Assembly: GCF_900258475.1 (NCBI RefSeq)
Contig: NZ_LT984887.1
Location: 824,931 to 888,930, forward strand
Direction: 5' to 3'
Source of the DNA: Anaerococcus sp. Marseille-P3915
Lineage (GTDB): Bacteria; Bacillota; Clostridia; Tissierellales; Peptoniphilaceae
DNA length: 64,000 bases
Shown here: positions 10,430 to 19,543 of the stretch, in pieces
Position numbering within the stretch: the stretch's first letter is position 1
How the letters are laid out: the number at the start of each line of letters is the position of its first letter
Made by a program: the position numbers and the translations under genes
Notes under the pieces: generated by a model
What the model was told of the DNA's origin: nothing
The model's database searches: none
The model's input: the letters and a program-made list of their open reading frames with translations, nothing else

Positions 10430-11112
10430 TTTTCCTCCGTTGTGCAAATTGCCCCTATATACCCTGAATTATCTCTAATCATTCTAAGTTGTTTATTGTA
10501 GCCTTTACTATCTCTTAACTCAGCCCAATTCTTGCTAATATTTATAACTTCTATCTCCTTAGTATCTCTGATTAGACCAATACCATCACATTTTAAGTAA
10601 GCTTCCTTAATCGTCCATAATTCATAAAATTTGCAGAAATCCTTATCTATATATTCAATTTCTGAATCTGTAAAACAATTATTTACTATATCTTTGTACT
10701 CAAATCTCTTATTTATCCATTCTATATCTACGCCTATTTCTTCTTGAGAGAATCCAACTATTACAAGACCATCTGTATGGGAAATGTTGAACTTTATTCC
10801 TTTATTGTTTTTAACAAATGGTTTTTTGTACTTTCCATTTAATACCTCTATTTTTTCAACATCTTTTCTTAATATAAAGGAAAAAACTTTATTTACTACG
10901 CTTCGAGATACAATATAATTTATCCTTGCTACCTCTGATTTAAATCCTTGAGCATGTTTAATTTCTTCCTTTTTTAAAAATTTTTCTGTATAATATTTAT
11001 CCTTAAATTCAGATGTGTTAATTGTTAATAAAGCTACTTCATTATCAAAAAACCTATCAACAATACAGTCGATTTCATCAAATTTAAACACTTGTAAAAT
11101 TTTTGTATCCAT
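10426..11112 (-). CDS. Sfp-type 4'-phosphopantetheinyl transferase
   Basis: This 228-aa protein has the two Sfp-family signatures: FNISHTDGLV followed by IGVDIE near residue 125 (Mg-binding acidic residues), and WTIKEAYLKCDGIGL near residue 165. It would transfer phosphopantetheine from CoA to the ArCP and PCP serines of the neighbouring NRPSs. The start lies one base after the thioesterase stop, and its own stop overlaps the next start (ATGA), so it sits inside a tightly coupled five-gene operon. A dedicated transferase within the cluster makes the cargo less dependent on host enzymes. Confidence 0.93.
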   Translation of the reverse strand: MDTKILQVFKFDEIDCIVDRFFDNEVALLTINTSEFKDKYYTEKFLKKEEIKHAQGFKSEVARINYIVSRSVVNKVFSFILRKDVEKIEVLNGKYKKPFVKNNKGIKFNISHTDGLVIVGFSQEEIGVDIEWINKRFEYKDIVNNCFTDSEIEYIDKDFCKFYELWTIKEAYLKCDGIGLIRDTKEIEVINISKNWAELRDSKGYNKQLRMIRDNSGYIGAICTTEEK

Positions 11113-11113
11113 T

Positions 11114-11854
11114 CTAATCGTTGATATATTTTCTCAATTCTTTAATTACATCTTCTTCAGAAGTGTTTATAAACATATGTTCTCCTTCGATGTACTCATA
11201 TGTGAAATTCTTTGTCGTATATTCACTCCACTTAGTCATTTCTTCTAAACTCATTTCCTTATCAATTTTTCCCATCAAGCCTAGTATATCACTATCAACT
11301 TTTTTATATTCTTCATCTTGATAGTCCTCATCTATGATAAAATCTGCTCTTAAAGTAGGTAAAAAGATACTAATTAAATCCTTGTTATCTAATATTTCAT
11401 CAGGAGTTCCACCGTATCTTCTCAATCCTTCTATAAATCCATCATCATCTAAATGGTAGATAGGATTTGGCTCTTTATAGCATGGCGCCCTCCCCGCTGA
11501 AATAATTAAGCCTTCAGGGTTTGGAAGCCCACTCTCTTTTATTTTCAATGCTAATTCATAAACTATCTTAGTCCCCATGCTGTGTCCAAATAAATAATAT
11601 GGTGATGTAAAGTCAAAAACTGTTTTCATAGCTTTAAATAGTTCTTCAACTAATTCTCTGATATCCTTAATAGCTTTTTCAGAAAACCTATTTTCTCTAC
11701 CTGGATATTGAGCAAAATACACACCGCTATTTTTAAAATGTCTTCCCCAATTTTTAAAAGAAGAAGCTCCTCCTCCAGCATAGGGAAATATAAAAATGGT
11801 ATTCCTACTCTCTTGTATTCCTATTTCATTGCCATGTACAAACCACTTACTCAA
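11114..11854 (-). CDS. Type II (editing) thioesterase of the NRPS cluster
   Basis: An alpha/beta-hydrolase of 246 aa, typical of GrsT/YbtT-type external thioesterases. It has FPYAGGGASSF near the N-terminus (oxyanion region), the nucleophile elbow GHSMGT near residue 90, and the catalytic His in EGEHMF near the C-terminus. Its expected role is to remove misprimed acyl groups from the carrier domains. It is the first gene of the NRPS operon, directly downstream of an iron-box promoter. The start is a TTG placed seven bases after AGGAGGT; no better start exists downstream. Confidence 0.9.
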   Translation of the reverse strand: MSKWFVHGNEIGIQESRNTIFIFPYAGGGASSFKNWGRHFKNSGVYFAQYPGRENRFSEKAIKDIRELVEELFKAMKTVFDFTSPYYLFGHSMGTKIVYELALKIKESGLPNPEGLIISAGRAPCYKEPNPIYHLDDDGFIEGLRRYGGTPDEILDNKDLISIFLPTLRADFIIDEDYQDEEYKKVDSDILGLMGKIDKEMSLEEMTKWSEYTTKNFTYEYIEGEHMFINTSEEDVIKELRKYIND

Positions 11855-11892
11855 ATTATTACCTCCTGAAAAATATTAAATATTAGCATTTG

Positions 11893-11940
11893 TTAGTTTA
11901 AGCTAACTTAATAATAGCATATATTGATAGCTTTTTTCAA
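11893..11940 (-). promoter_or_regulatory. Iron-box promoter of the thioesterase-NRPS operon
   Basis: On the minus strand TTGAAA (11935-11940) and TATTAT (11911-11916) are separated by 18 bases, a sigma-A type promoter. Directly downstream, at 11893-11911, is a 19-bp imperfect palindrome, ttagtttaagctaacttaa, matching the DtxR/IdeR consensus at 15 of 19 positions by my count. A metal-loaded DtxR-type repressor bound there would cover the transcription start. The spacing and site match the arrangement at the salicylate synthase promoter, so both operons are probably co-repressed by iron. Confidence 0.75.
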
Positions 11941-11974
11941 TATCTATTGATATTTTTTATAAAAATATATTTTA

Positions 11975-12943
11975 CTATTTACAAAATCTAATTATAGTTT
12001 TCAAACTAGATATATCTATTGTTTGTTTTCCATCGCTCCAAGCATTTTCTGGATTTAAGTGAGATTCTATTATGATTCCGTCAGCACCTGCTGAAATTGA
12101 AGCTTTAGATAAGGGGCCTATTAGTTCCCTCTTTCCTGTTGCATGACTTGGATCTGCGATTATTGGTAAATGTGTAATATTTTTCAAGAAAGATATGGCA
12201 GCTATATCCATTGTGTTTCTTGTATAATTTTCGTAAGTCCTAATTCCTCTCTCACATAAAATAACTTTTCCATTGCCACCAAGCATAATATACTCAGCAC
12301 TTAATAAAAATTCTTTTATCGTTGCACTTAATCCTCTTTTAAGTAAAATAGGCTTATCTAGCTTCCCTAATTCTTTTAATAGAGAGTAATTGTACATATT
12401 CCTAGCACCTACTTGTAAAATATCAACCTTATCTATCATATAGTCCAGTTCTCTGATATCCATTATTTCCGTTACTACAGGTATCTCAAGCTCTTTACCA
12501 ATCTTATTAAGAATGTCTATTCCCTTTCTACCTAAGCCCTGAAATTCATAAGGAGATGTTCTTGGTTTAAACGCTCCTCCTCTTAATATATCTGCTCCTG
12601 CTTTTTTTATACCTATTGCTATATTTCTTACAATTTCTTCTGACTCAACAGAACAAGGTCCTGAAATAACAACAGGTTCTTCTCCTCCAATTTCGATCCC
12701 TTTTACATCAATTATGGTTTTCTCTTTATATCTTTTTGTTACTAAATATCCATTCTCAATAGAAATATCTTTTGTATTTAGAAAAGCTTCTTCCTCATTT
12801 TCTATCTTTGAACATAAAGTATTATCAAAAACATTGATGATATAATAATCTTTAATATCATAATCTTGAAATAGAATATCTTCTTTTTTTAAGTATTCCA
12901 CACATGCTTTAAAGTCTTTTTTTCCCTTCAGAATGTATTGCAT
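11975..12943 (-). CDS. aroF: 3-deoxy-7-phosphoheptulonate (DAHP) synthase, type I-beta
   Basis: This 322-aa enzyme condenses phosphoenolpyruvate and erythrose 4-phosphate, the entry step of the shikimate pathway. Visible signatures are SGPCSVES, the RGGAFKPRTSPY loop, QVGARNMYN, LLKRG and ADPSHATGKR, all typical of the KDO8P/DAHP-synthase-like Bacillus/Thermotoga type. About 65 residues precede the barrel and resemble the N-terminal ferredoxin-like/ACT-type extension that mediates tyrosine/phenylalanine feedback in Thermotoga maritima, so feedback control is possible. It is the last gene of the salicylate synthase-aro operon. The ATG follows AAAGGGGTGATAAA. Confidence 0.93.
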   Translation of the reverse strand: MQYILKGKKDFKACVEYLKKEDILFQDYDIKDYYIINVFDNTLCSKIENEEEAFLNTKDISIENGYLVTKRYKEKTIIDVKGIEIGGEEPVVISGPCSVESEEIVRNIAIGIKKAGADILRGGAFKPRTSPYEFQGLGRKGIDILNKIGKELEIPVVTEIMDIRELDYMIDKVDILQVGARNMYNYSLLKELGKLDKPILLKRGLSATIKEFLLSAEYIMLGGNGKVILCERGIRTYENYTRNTMDIAAISFLKNITHLPIIADPSHATGKRELIGPLSKASISAGADGIIIESHLNPENAWSDGKQTIDISSLKTIIRFCK

Positions 12944-12958
12944 TTTATCACCCCTTTT

Positions 12959-13387
12959 CTACTTTTTAATTAGGGATTCAATGGCTTGTAAATAACCTTC
13001 AAACCCCTTACCGTAGATTGTCATCTCAGCATGTTCTGAAATAAATGACTTTTTCCTATAATCCTCTCTATCCATTATGTCTGTTAAATGAACTTCTACC
13101 GTTCTTATTCCTACAGCTTTTAAGGCATCTAAAATAGCTATGCTGGTATGAGTATAGGCGCCTGGATTAATCACTATCCCATAATATCTACCATAAGATT
13201 TTTGAATTATGTCTATTATCTCTCCTTCATGATTAGATTGGAAAGTATCCACTTCAATATTTATCTTATTTGCATATTCTTTGATCTCCCTACACAAATC
13301 CTCATATGTTTTTACTCCATAGATTTCCGGCTCTCTAATTCCCAACATATTAAGGTTTGGACCATTAATAACTAAAATTTTTTTCAT
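12959..13387 (-). CDS. aroQ: 3-dehydroquinate dehydratase, type II
   Basis: At 142 aa this is full length for type II dehydroquinase. The N-terminal NGPNLNMLGIREPEIYG contains the catalytic Tyr (in IYG), and NPGAYTHTS and VHLTDI are present. It converts 3-dehydroquinate to 3-dehydroshikimate, between AroB and AroE. The gene overlaps the 3' end of aroE-aroK by 23 bases, consistent with coupling, and is followed 15 bases later by aroF. Confidence 0.95.
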   Translation of the reverse strand: MKKILVINGPNLNMLGIREPEIYGVKTYEDLCREIKEYANKINIEVDTFQSNHEGEIIDIIQKSYGRYYGIVINPGAYTHTSIAILDALKAVGIRTVEVHLTDIMDREDYRKKSFISEHAEMTIYGKGFEGYLQAIESLIKK

Positions 13388-14606
13388 AAACTTTTACTAT
13401 CTCCTCTACTGTTTCTAGAAGACTTTTATTATTTTTAACCCTATAATCTGAAAGTTTTTTATAAATAGGATTTCTTTTCTCATAGATATTATTCAATCTA
13501 TCTATTCCTCCTTGCGAAAGAGGACGTCCCTTGGTGTCAAGTTGATCTAAATCTCTCTCTATATAAATAACTTGTGAATTGTATTTTAGATATCTCCAGT
13601 TTTCTCTATCCTCAATGACCCCTCCACCAGTAGAAAACACTTTTGAAAAAGATAATAGCTCTTCCCTTACTACTTCCTTTTCAAGTTCTCGAAAAAAACG
13701 TATCCCATTTTTTTCAATTATTTTTTGAATAGTCATTTTATGAAGATTTTCAATACAATTGTCAATATCAACGAATTCCCTGTTGATTCTATGTGCTAAC
13801 TCTCTTCCTATTACAGTTTTTCCACTACCTGGCATGCCAATCAATACGATATTTAATAATCTTTTTCTTATCTTTCTTTCTACCTCATCTATTAAGCTAT
13901 CATCTATTTTCTTACTCAAGAATATTTCCGCAGCTTTTTTCCCTTGAGCAACTAGCATTGAAAGACCTGAGTTTGCCTTACACCCTAGTTCATTTGCTTC
14001 TATCATCAGCCTCGTGTTTAAAGGATTATAATTTAAATCAATGACATGCTTTAATTTAATCAGTTTTTTTATTTCTACAGGAAAGCTTTCATCAACAAGT
14101 GGATAAACTCCTATTGGTGTACAATTTATAAGTATCTCTGTGTCTTTAATAAGTTCTTCAATATTATGGTTTTTTATATCTTCTCTAGAAATTATTTTTA
14201 TTGATTGACATTCTAAATCTTCTAGGACTACCTTACTCATCCTTGCTGTAGCTCCTGATCCAATGATAGAAAACGGACTTTCTTTCTTTATGGATTTTAT
14301 CTTCTTAATCATGTGTAAAAAACCATAATAATCTGTATTATATCCATACAAACTGCCATTTTTATTTACTATCGTATTTACACAACCTGTCTTTCTTGCA
14401 CTTTCATCTAGCTTATCACAATATTCTTTTGCCATTATCTTATATGGATTTGTAATGTTTAAGCCTTTAAATTTCTTTCCACTTAAAATTAATCTTATAT
14501 CTTCTTCACTACATTCTACTAATTCATATTCACAGTCCCCAAAATACTTGTGTATCATTGGAGAAAAACTATAAATTAGTTTTTTCCCTAGTAATCCATA
14601 TTCCAT
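13365..14606 (-). CDS. aroEK: Shikimate dehydrogenase-shikimate kinase fusion (AroE-AroK)
   Basis: Two enzymes lie in one 413-aa chain. Residues 1 to about 245 are AroE: SFSPMIH near 15, LNITNPYK with the catalytic Lys near 56, VNTIVN, and GYNTDYYGF with the catalytic Asp. Residues from about 250 are AroK: the P-loop GMPGSGKT, FRELEKEVVRE, FSTGGGVI and KGRPL. The fusion catalyses 3-dehydroshikimate to shikimate to shikimate 3-phosphate. In most bacteria these are separate genes. The AroE part lacks the usual lead-in before the first strand (it begins MEYGLLGKKL), but the catalytic residues are intact. Confidence 0.93.
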   Translation of the reverse strand: MEYGLLGKKLIYSFSPMIHKYFGDCEYELVECSEEDIRLILSGKKFKGLNITNPYKIMAKEYCDKLDESARKTGCVNTIVNKNGSLYGYNTDYYGFLHMIKKIKSIKKESPFSIIGSGATARMSKVVLEDLECQSIKIISREDIKNHNIEELIKDTEILINCTPIGVYPLVDESFPVEIKKLIKLKHVIDLNYNPLNTRLMIEANELGCKANSGLSMLVAQGKKAAEIFLSKKIDDSLIDEVERKIRKRLLNIVLIGMPGSGKTVIGRELAHRINREFVDIDNCIENLHKMTIQKIIEKNGIRFFRELEKEVVREELLSFSKVFSTGGGVIEDRENWRYLKYNSQVIYIERDLDQLDTKGRPLSQGGIDRLNNIYEKRNPIYKKLSDYRVKNNKSLLETVEEIVKVYEKNFSY

Positions 14607-14628
14607 ACTTGCTCCTCTAACTTGCTAT

Positions 14629-15708
14629 CTATAATAAATAGTCTAATACTACTAAAGACACTATCGCCTCAACTACTACAACACCTCTTATTGCTATACA
14701 AGGATCATGCCTTCCTTTTATTTTTATCCTAGTATTGCTCATTGTTTGTATATTCACTGTTTCTTGTTCCTTCCCAATAGATGGAGTTGGTTTAAAGGCT
14801 ACCTTTAAATTTATAGGCATTCCACTGCTTATTCCACCAATTATTCCACCAGCATGGTTAGTCTTGGTCTTTATTTCTTTTCTTTCATCAATATAGAAGT
14901 TATCATTGTTCTCTGAACCTAATTTCAAAGCACCCTCAAATCCAGATCCGAATTCTATTCCTTTAACTCCCGGTATGGCAAAAGACATCTTAGCAATATT
15001 ATTTTCTAAACCATCAAATACAGGGTTTCCTACCCCAGGTGGCAAGCCAAATACAGAACACTCTACTATACCTCCTGTAGAATCCTTTTCTTTTACTAAC
15101 TCCTGTAGGACCTTATCAATTTTTTCCATATTTTCCTCATTAATTATGGAATATCTATTATTCTCAGACTTCTCTACAGCCTTCTGTATGTTTTCTATAT
15201 CATTATGTCTTGTGTCTTGAATTTCTCTAATTCTATCTAGGTGAGCAGATACGAGAATATTCTTGCTTTCAAGGATTTGCTTAGCGATACCTCCAAAAGC
15301 AGTTAAAATTGCTGTTAGCCTTGCCGAGAAATGCCCACCACCAATTAAATCTATATGCTCTCCAAATTTTTTCTTAGCTGAAAAATCAATATGTGAAGGT
15401 CTTGGAGTATAGGCTAAGGTTTTATAATCCTCCGGTCTAATATTATTATTCTCAATAATAACTGCCAGTGGATCTCCCATAATAATAAAATCCTTTATCC
15501 CTGATAAAAATTTTATTTCATCTCTTTCTTTTCTTTGAGTTACATATTTCCCAGAACCTGGTTTTCTTCTTGCCATAAATTTGTCTAGTTTTTCCATATC
15601 AACTTTTTGTCCATGGGGTAATCCATCTATTACTCCCCCAATAGCCAAACCGTGAGATTCTCCAAAAAGGCTTATTTTTATGTTTTCTCCTATACTAACT
15701 GATGACAT
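14629..15708 (-). CDS. aroC: Chorismate synthase
   Basis: This 359-aa FMN-dependent enzyme converts EPSP to chorismate. The signatures GESHGLAIGGVIDGLPHG, GGGHFSARLTA and GGIIGGISSGMP are complete. I placed the start at the ATG at 15708, seven bases after GGAGGG; a TTG immediately upstream is also in frame. The start lies inside the 3' end of aroA, a 14-bp overlap. Chorismate made here feeds the salicylate synthase encoded at the head of the operon. Confidence 0.95.
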   Translation of the reverse strand: MSSVSIGENIKISLFGESHGLAIGGVIDGLPHGQKVDMEKLDKFMARRKPGSGKYVTQRKERDEIKFLSGIKDFIIMGDPLAVIIENNNIRPEDYKTLAYTPRPSHIDFSAKKKFGEHIDLIGGGHFSARLTAILTAFGGIAKQILESKNILVSAHLDRIREIQDTRHNDIENIQKAVEKSENNRYSIINEENMEKIDKVLQELVKEKDSTGGIVECSVFGLPPGVGNPVFDGLENNIAKMSFAIPGVKGIEFGSGFEGALKLGSENNDNFYIDERKEIKTKTNHAGGIIGGISSGMPINLKVAFKPTPSIGKEQETVNIQTMSNTRIKIKGRHDPCIAIRGVVVVEAIVSLVVLDYLL

Positions 15709-16969
15709 CAAAGATCCCTCCTACTTTTTTAAAGTCCTCAAAAAAATTAGGATATGATTTATTTACCGCTCCTGCATTTACTATCGAAACAGGTTCTTTA
15801 CATCTAATAGATGCCATGGTTACTGACATAACAATTCTATGGTCATTAAAAGAATTCACAATTCCACCATCTAAAATTTCCTTCCCTTGAATAATCAGTC
15901 CATCCTCTCTTTTTTTTACGTCTGCCCCTAAACTTTTTAACATCTGAAATGTACTTTCTATTCGATTGCTTTCTTTAAGTTTTAGTCTTTCTCCACCTTT
16001 TAAAATACTTTGTCCTTTTGATAATGCAGCCACTACTGATAAAATTGGAAATAAATCAGGTGTTTCGGAAAAATCTACTTCAAAGGAGTTTAAATGGCTT
16101 CTATTAGAACTTATAAAATCATCAGAACAGGTGAGAATTGCTCCAGCCTTTTTAAGAATTTGAACTATCTTTTTATCCCCTTGACTAGATTCTAAATTTA
16201 AACCAGACATCTTTATTGAGTCTCCTAAACAACCTCCTACAAGAAAGAATGCTGCATTAGACCAATCCCCTTCGATTTGATATTCTTTAGGTGGGAGTAT
16301 CTTGTCTCTCCCCCCATATATTTCAAATACACCCTCTTCTAACTCATTAACTATTATTCCAAAATCTCTTAATACTTTTATTGTTATATTTACATAAGCC
16401 CTAGATTCTAATTTAGTAGTAAGATATATTGAACTTCTTTGATCTAGTAGTGAAGAAAGCAAAAGCAAGCCACTGACATATTGAGAACTAATATCACCAC
16501 TAATTTTAAAAAAATCAGTGGTCACATTTCCTGAGATGTTAATTGGAAATCCCTTTTCCTTGAAATATAACCCTGATTCTTCTAACGTTTCGATTAATTC
16601 TCTAATCGGTCTTTTTCTAAGACCCTCAGAACAATCTACTGTTGCCTCTTTTGAAAATGTACTTACAAGTGGTAAAAGTAATCTAAGTGTTGTTCCACTC
16701 TCTTTACAGTGTAATTCAACTTTAGATTTCTTTATGTTTCCAAGGCTTGTAATTCTAATTGAATCTCCTTCCACCTTAGTTTTAGCTCCTAATTTTTCAA
16801 TACAAGTAAGTGTAGCTTCTATATCTTCTGATATTGTATTTACCTGTTTTAATATAATTTCTCTGTCTTTTGCTATTCCACTTAATATAATTGCTCGATG
16901 TAACAGCGACTTTGATGGTATCGACTTCATCTTTCCCTTAATTTCATTCGGCTTAATTTTTACATTCAT
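15695..16969 (-). CDS. aroA: 3-phosphoshikimate 1-carboxyvinyltransferase (EPSP synthase)
   Basis: At 424 aa the length is normal for EPSP synthase. KSLLHRAIILSG at the N-terminus, SGTTLRLLLPL, LRKRPIRELIETL and NDHRIVMSV near the C-terminus are all present. It adds enolpyruvate from PEP to shikimate 3-phosphate. I chose the ATG at 16969 because AAAGGTGG lies seven bases upstream; an in-frame ATG eight codons earlier overlaps the aroB stop and has no spaced Shine-Dalgarno. Confidence 0.95.
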   Translation of the reverse strand: MNVKIKPNEIKGKMKSIPSKSLLHRAIILSGIAKDREIILKQVNTISEDIEATLTCIEKLGAKTKVEGDSIRITSLGNIKKSKVELHCKESGTTLRLLLPLVSTFSKEATVDCSEGLRKRPIRELIETLEESGLYFKEKGFPINISGNVTTDFFKISGDISSQYVSGLLLLSSLLDQRSSIYLTTKLESRAYVNITIKVLRDFGIIVNELEEGVFEIYGGRDKILPPKEYQIEGDWSNAAFFLVGGCLGDSIKMSGLNLESSQGDKKIVQILKKAGAILTCSDDFISSNRSHLNSFEVDFSETPDLFPILSVVAALSKGQSILKGGERLKLKESNRIESTFQMLKSLGADVKKREDGLIIQGKEILDGGIVNSFNDHRIVMSVTMASIRCKEPVSIVNAGAVNKSYPNFFEDFKKVGGIFDVIS

Positions 16970-16983
16970 TCGACAACCACCTT

Positions 16984-18030
16984 TCATAAGCAATGTTTTA
17001 ACACTTCTAATAGGTTAGACTTATCTACAATATCAATTCTGCAATCACCTATTAATTTTGGATATATAATATTTATCTTGTCTCCATTGCTTTTCTTGTC
17101 TTTTAAAATTTCGCTGTAAAGTTCCTCTGCACTATAACTACAATGTGTTGGTAGATGATATTTTCTAAGTATTTCTTCTACTCTTTTATAGGTTCTCTCA
17201 TCTGTTTTTCCCATATTGTAATATCCTCTAGTTATCATTGCCATTCCAATTGCAACACCATAGCCATGTGGTAAGGTATAGTCGCTTAGTTTTTCTAAGG
17301 CATGACCTATTGTATGACCAAAATTTAAAAGTTGTCTTTCTTTTGTTTCTTTTAAATCCCTCTCGACAATTTCCTTTTTAATTTCAACGCTTCTTTTTAC
17401 AATCTTCTTTATTATTTCTTCATTGTTTAAATCGCTTTCTATAATTAATTCGAATAGTTTTCTATCTTTTATAATCGAAGCTTTAATTGTTTCAGACAGT
17501 CCATTTAGAAATTCTTTTTGAGGAAGGTTTTTTAAGTAAGTAAAATCTATAAACACAGCTCTAGGATTATAAAAACTTCCGATTAAATTTTTCCCGTCTT
17601 CTGTATTGATTGCCGTTTTTGATCCAATGGATGAATCAACCATAGCTAAAAGACTAGTAGGTATTTGAATATAATCTATGCCCCTCATATAAGTAGAGGC
17701 CACAAATCCAGCTAAATCACCAACTACCCCACCACCTAATGCAATAATTAAATCATGCCTATCCGCTTTTATTGAGGTCAAATATCTTATTATTTTATAG
17801 TATGTTTCTATATTTTTGGACTTTTCTCCTGCTTCTATAACATACTTATAAAGCTTATAATTTTTTAAATTAAAACTGTTGCCTATAAAATGGTCCACAT
17901 TGCTATCTGTTATTACTATAATGTTCTTGTACTGTTTTTTGCTTGAAATAAATTCATTTAAGTTTTTTAAAGCTACGCAATCTAAATATATTTTGTATTT
18001 AGATTGCGTAGTGTTAATAAATATATCCAT
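16984..18030 (-). CDS. aroB: 3-dehydroquinate synthase
   Basis: A full-length NAD-dependent dehydroquinate synthase of 348 aa. The signature LGGGVVGDLAGFVAS, the following STYMRG and QIPTSLLAMVDSSIGSKT, and metal-ligand His residues in GHTIGHAL and LPHGYGVAIG are visible. It starts three bases after the salicylate synthase stop, so the two are certainly co-transcribed. It converts DAHP to 3-dehydroquinate. Confidence 0.95.
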   Translation of the reverse strand: MDIFINTTQSKYKIYLDCVALKNLNEFISSKKQYKNIIVITDSNVDHFIGNSFNLKNYKLYKYVIEAGEKSKNIETYYKIIRYLTSIKADRHDLIIALGGGVVGDLAGFVASTYMRGIDYIQIPTSLLAMVDSSIGSKTAINTEDGKNLIGSFYNPRAVFIDFTYLKNLPQKEFLNGLSETIKASIIKDRKLFELIIESDLNNEEIIKKIVKRSVEIKKEIVERDLKETKERQLLNFGHTIGHALEKLSDYTLPHGYGVAIGMAMITRGYYNMGKTDERTYKRVEEILRKYHLPTHCSYSAEELYSEILKDKKSNGDKINIIYPKLIGDCRIDIVDKSNLLEVLKHCL

Positions 18031-18033
18031 CTC

Positions 18034-19395
18034 TTAATCTTCTATATAAACTAACTTGTCTAAAATGCTTCCTGCTTTTTCTTTAGTTTCTTCTAATTCT
18101 CTTTCTGCTTTTGATAATTTTACAATTCCAGCACCTACTCGAATCCATGTTTCTTTGTCTGTTTGAAATGCAGTTCTTAAAGCTAATGCCACATCCATTG
18201 TTCCATTTTGATCATAAGTTAGTACGCCTCCGCTATATAATCCTCTTTCGTCTTTTTCTAACCTATCTATAGCATCTATACACTCTGCTTTGGGTATTCC
18301 AGATGCGGTAACTGCCGGGAAAAGAGCAGTAAATGCATGCCATTCATTGAATTCTTCTTTAAGCGTCCCTTTCAACCTTGATGCTAGATGCTGAACTGAA
18401 CCCCTCTCCAAAACCTCCATGAATTTAACTACCGATATACTATCCTTTATACAAACTTTTTCTAATTCTTCAAAAGCTAACTTAACAGAAACAGCATGTT
18501 CAGCAATCTCTTTAGGATCTTTTAATAATTCACACTTTAATTCCTTATTCTTTATAGGATCATCTGTTAATGCTCTGGTTCCAGCTAGAGGAAATGTGTA
18601 TACTTTTTTTTCTTCATCCACCTCGACAACTGTTTCTGGACTAAAACCTATAACTTCAACATCACCAATTTTCAGACAATATGAACGTGCAGGGGTATTG
18701 TATTTTCTCCCTAATAAAAAACTATCTTTTAGTAAGATTTTTTTCTCTAACTTAATTTTTCTGGACAAAATAACCTTATCATACTTATCATTATTAATTT
18801 CTTCTATTCCTTTAGAAACAATCTCTTTGTAGTATTCACTATCTATTGATTTTAGCTTTTCTAAATCAACTTGCGAAGTATTTTTTTTCAACTCTTCTTT
18901 AGTAGAATTTATTGTACATTTCTCCACTGCTGAAATTATTTCGTCAATATTATCAACAGATTTTACTTCTATCGAACCTTCTAAAATTCTAATGTCGGTT
19001 CTTGGAATAAACATCTTTAACAAAACTTCCTTATCACTCACATTTTTCAAAAATGTATGCTTTGCATAATTAAAATCAGCGATTCCATACATTCTCCAGT
19101 CAGTAAAGTTTATATTTTCGAAAACCTTCTTCATGTCTTCACTTAGATCGCTTACCTTATGTTCTACAGTATCACCATTTTCAGTTATTAGGATTTTTTC
19201 TGTATACACTTCAATTCCAATATATTCTCCTATAGCAACTGATATTTCATTGAAATTTTCATACACCATATAAGGTTGAATTTCATTAGCTACATCTTCT
19301 ATTATTTTTATCGCTAATACAAATGAATTCAGATTGTCATTATCTGAAATATCTATAGTGGCCTTATCATAAGTTTCTCTGTTTATTTTAGGCAT
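18034..19395 (-). CDS. Salicylate synthase (Irp9/MbtI/YbtS family)
   Basis: A chorismate-utilising enzyme of 453 aa that makes salicylate through isochorismate. Family motifs are GFSPETVVEV, FPLAGTRA, DPKEIAEHAVSVK, ERGSVQHLASRLKG and FPAVTASGIPK, all matching the Irp9/MbtI type rather than anthranilate or PabB enzymes. I start it at the ATG at 19395, spaced six bases from AGGAGG. A longer frame beginning near 19461 would translate the promoter and the iron box and is unlikely. As first gene of a seven-gene operon it takes chorismate made by the six proteins that follow, and its product primes the NRPS through the salicylate-AMP ligase. Confidence 0.93.
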   Translation of the reverse strand: MPKINRETYDKATIDISDNDNLNSFVLAIKIIEDVANEIQPYMVYENFNEISVAIGEYIGIEVYTEKILITENGDTVEHKVSDLSEDMKKVFENINFTDWRMYGIADFNYAKHTFLKNVSDKEVLLKMFIPRTDIRILEGSIEVKSVDNIDEIISAVEKCTINSTKEELKKNTSQVDLEKLKSIDSEYYKEIVSKGIEEINNDKYDKVILSRKIKLEKKILLKDSFLLGRKYNTPARSYCLKIGDVEVIGFSPETVVEVDEEKKVYTFPLAGTRALTDDPIKNKELKCELLKDPKEIAEHAVSVKLAFEELEKVCIKDSISVVKFMEVLERGSVQHLASRLKGTLKEEFNEWHAFTALFPAVTASGIPKAECIDAIDRLEKDERGLYSGGVLTYDQNGTMDVALALRTAFQTDKETWIRVGAGIVKLSKAERELEETKEKAGSILDKLVYIED

Positions 19396-19409
19396 ATTAT
19401 CCTCCTTTA

Positions 19410-19461
19410 TTAAGTTAGTCTTGACTAACTTAATTTTAACATATATATTTATGAAAATCAA
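19410..19461 (-). promoter_or_regulatory. Iron-box promoter of the salicylate synthase-aro operon
   Basis: On the minus strand TTGATT (19456-19461) and TAAAAT (19433-19438) are 17 bases apart. Abutting the -10 is a near-perfect 24-bp palindrome at 19410-19433 whose core is GTTAG-N6-CTAAC. The site matches the DtxR box at 14 of 19 positions in one register. Site and promoter are arranged as at 11893-11940, which points to shared regulation by the DtxR-family protein encoded just upstream. Confidence 0.77.
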
Positions 19462-19543
19462 TATGTCACTTCAAATAATTTTAAAATTTGTAAAAAAGTA
19501 TAAATTTCTACATAAAAAAAAACAATTCTAATTAAATCAACTT

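Noticed and set aside
19396..19461. N-terminal extension of salicylate synthase
   Set aside because: It would translate the -10 region and the iron box; the ATG at 19395 has the proper Shine-Dalgarno and matches family length.
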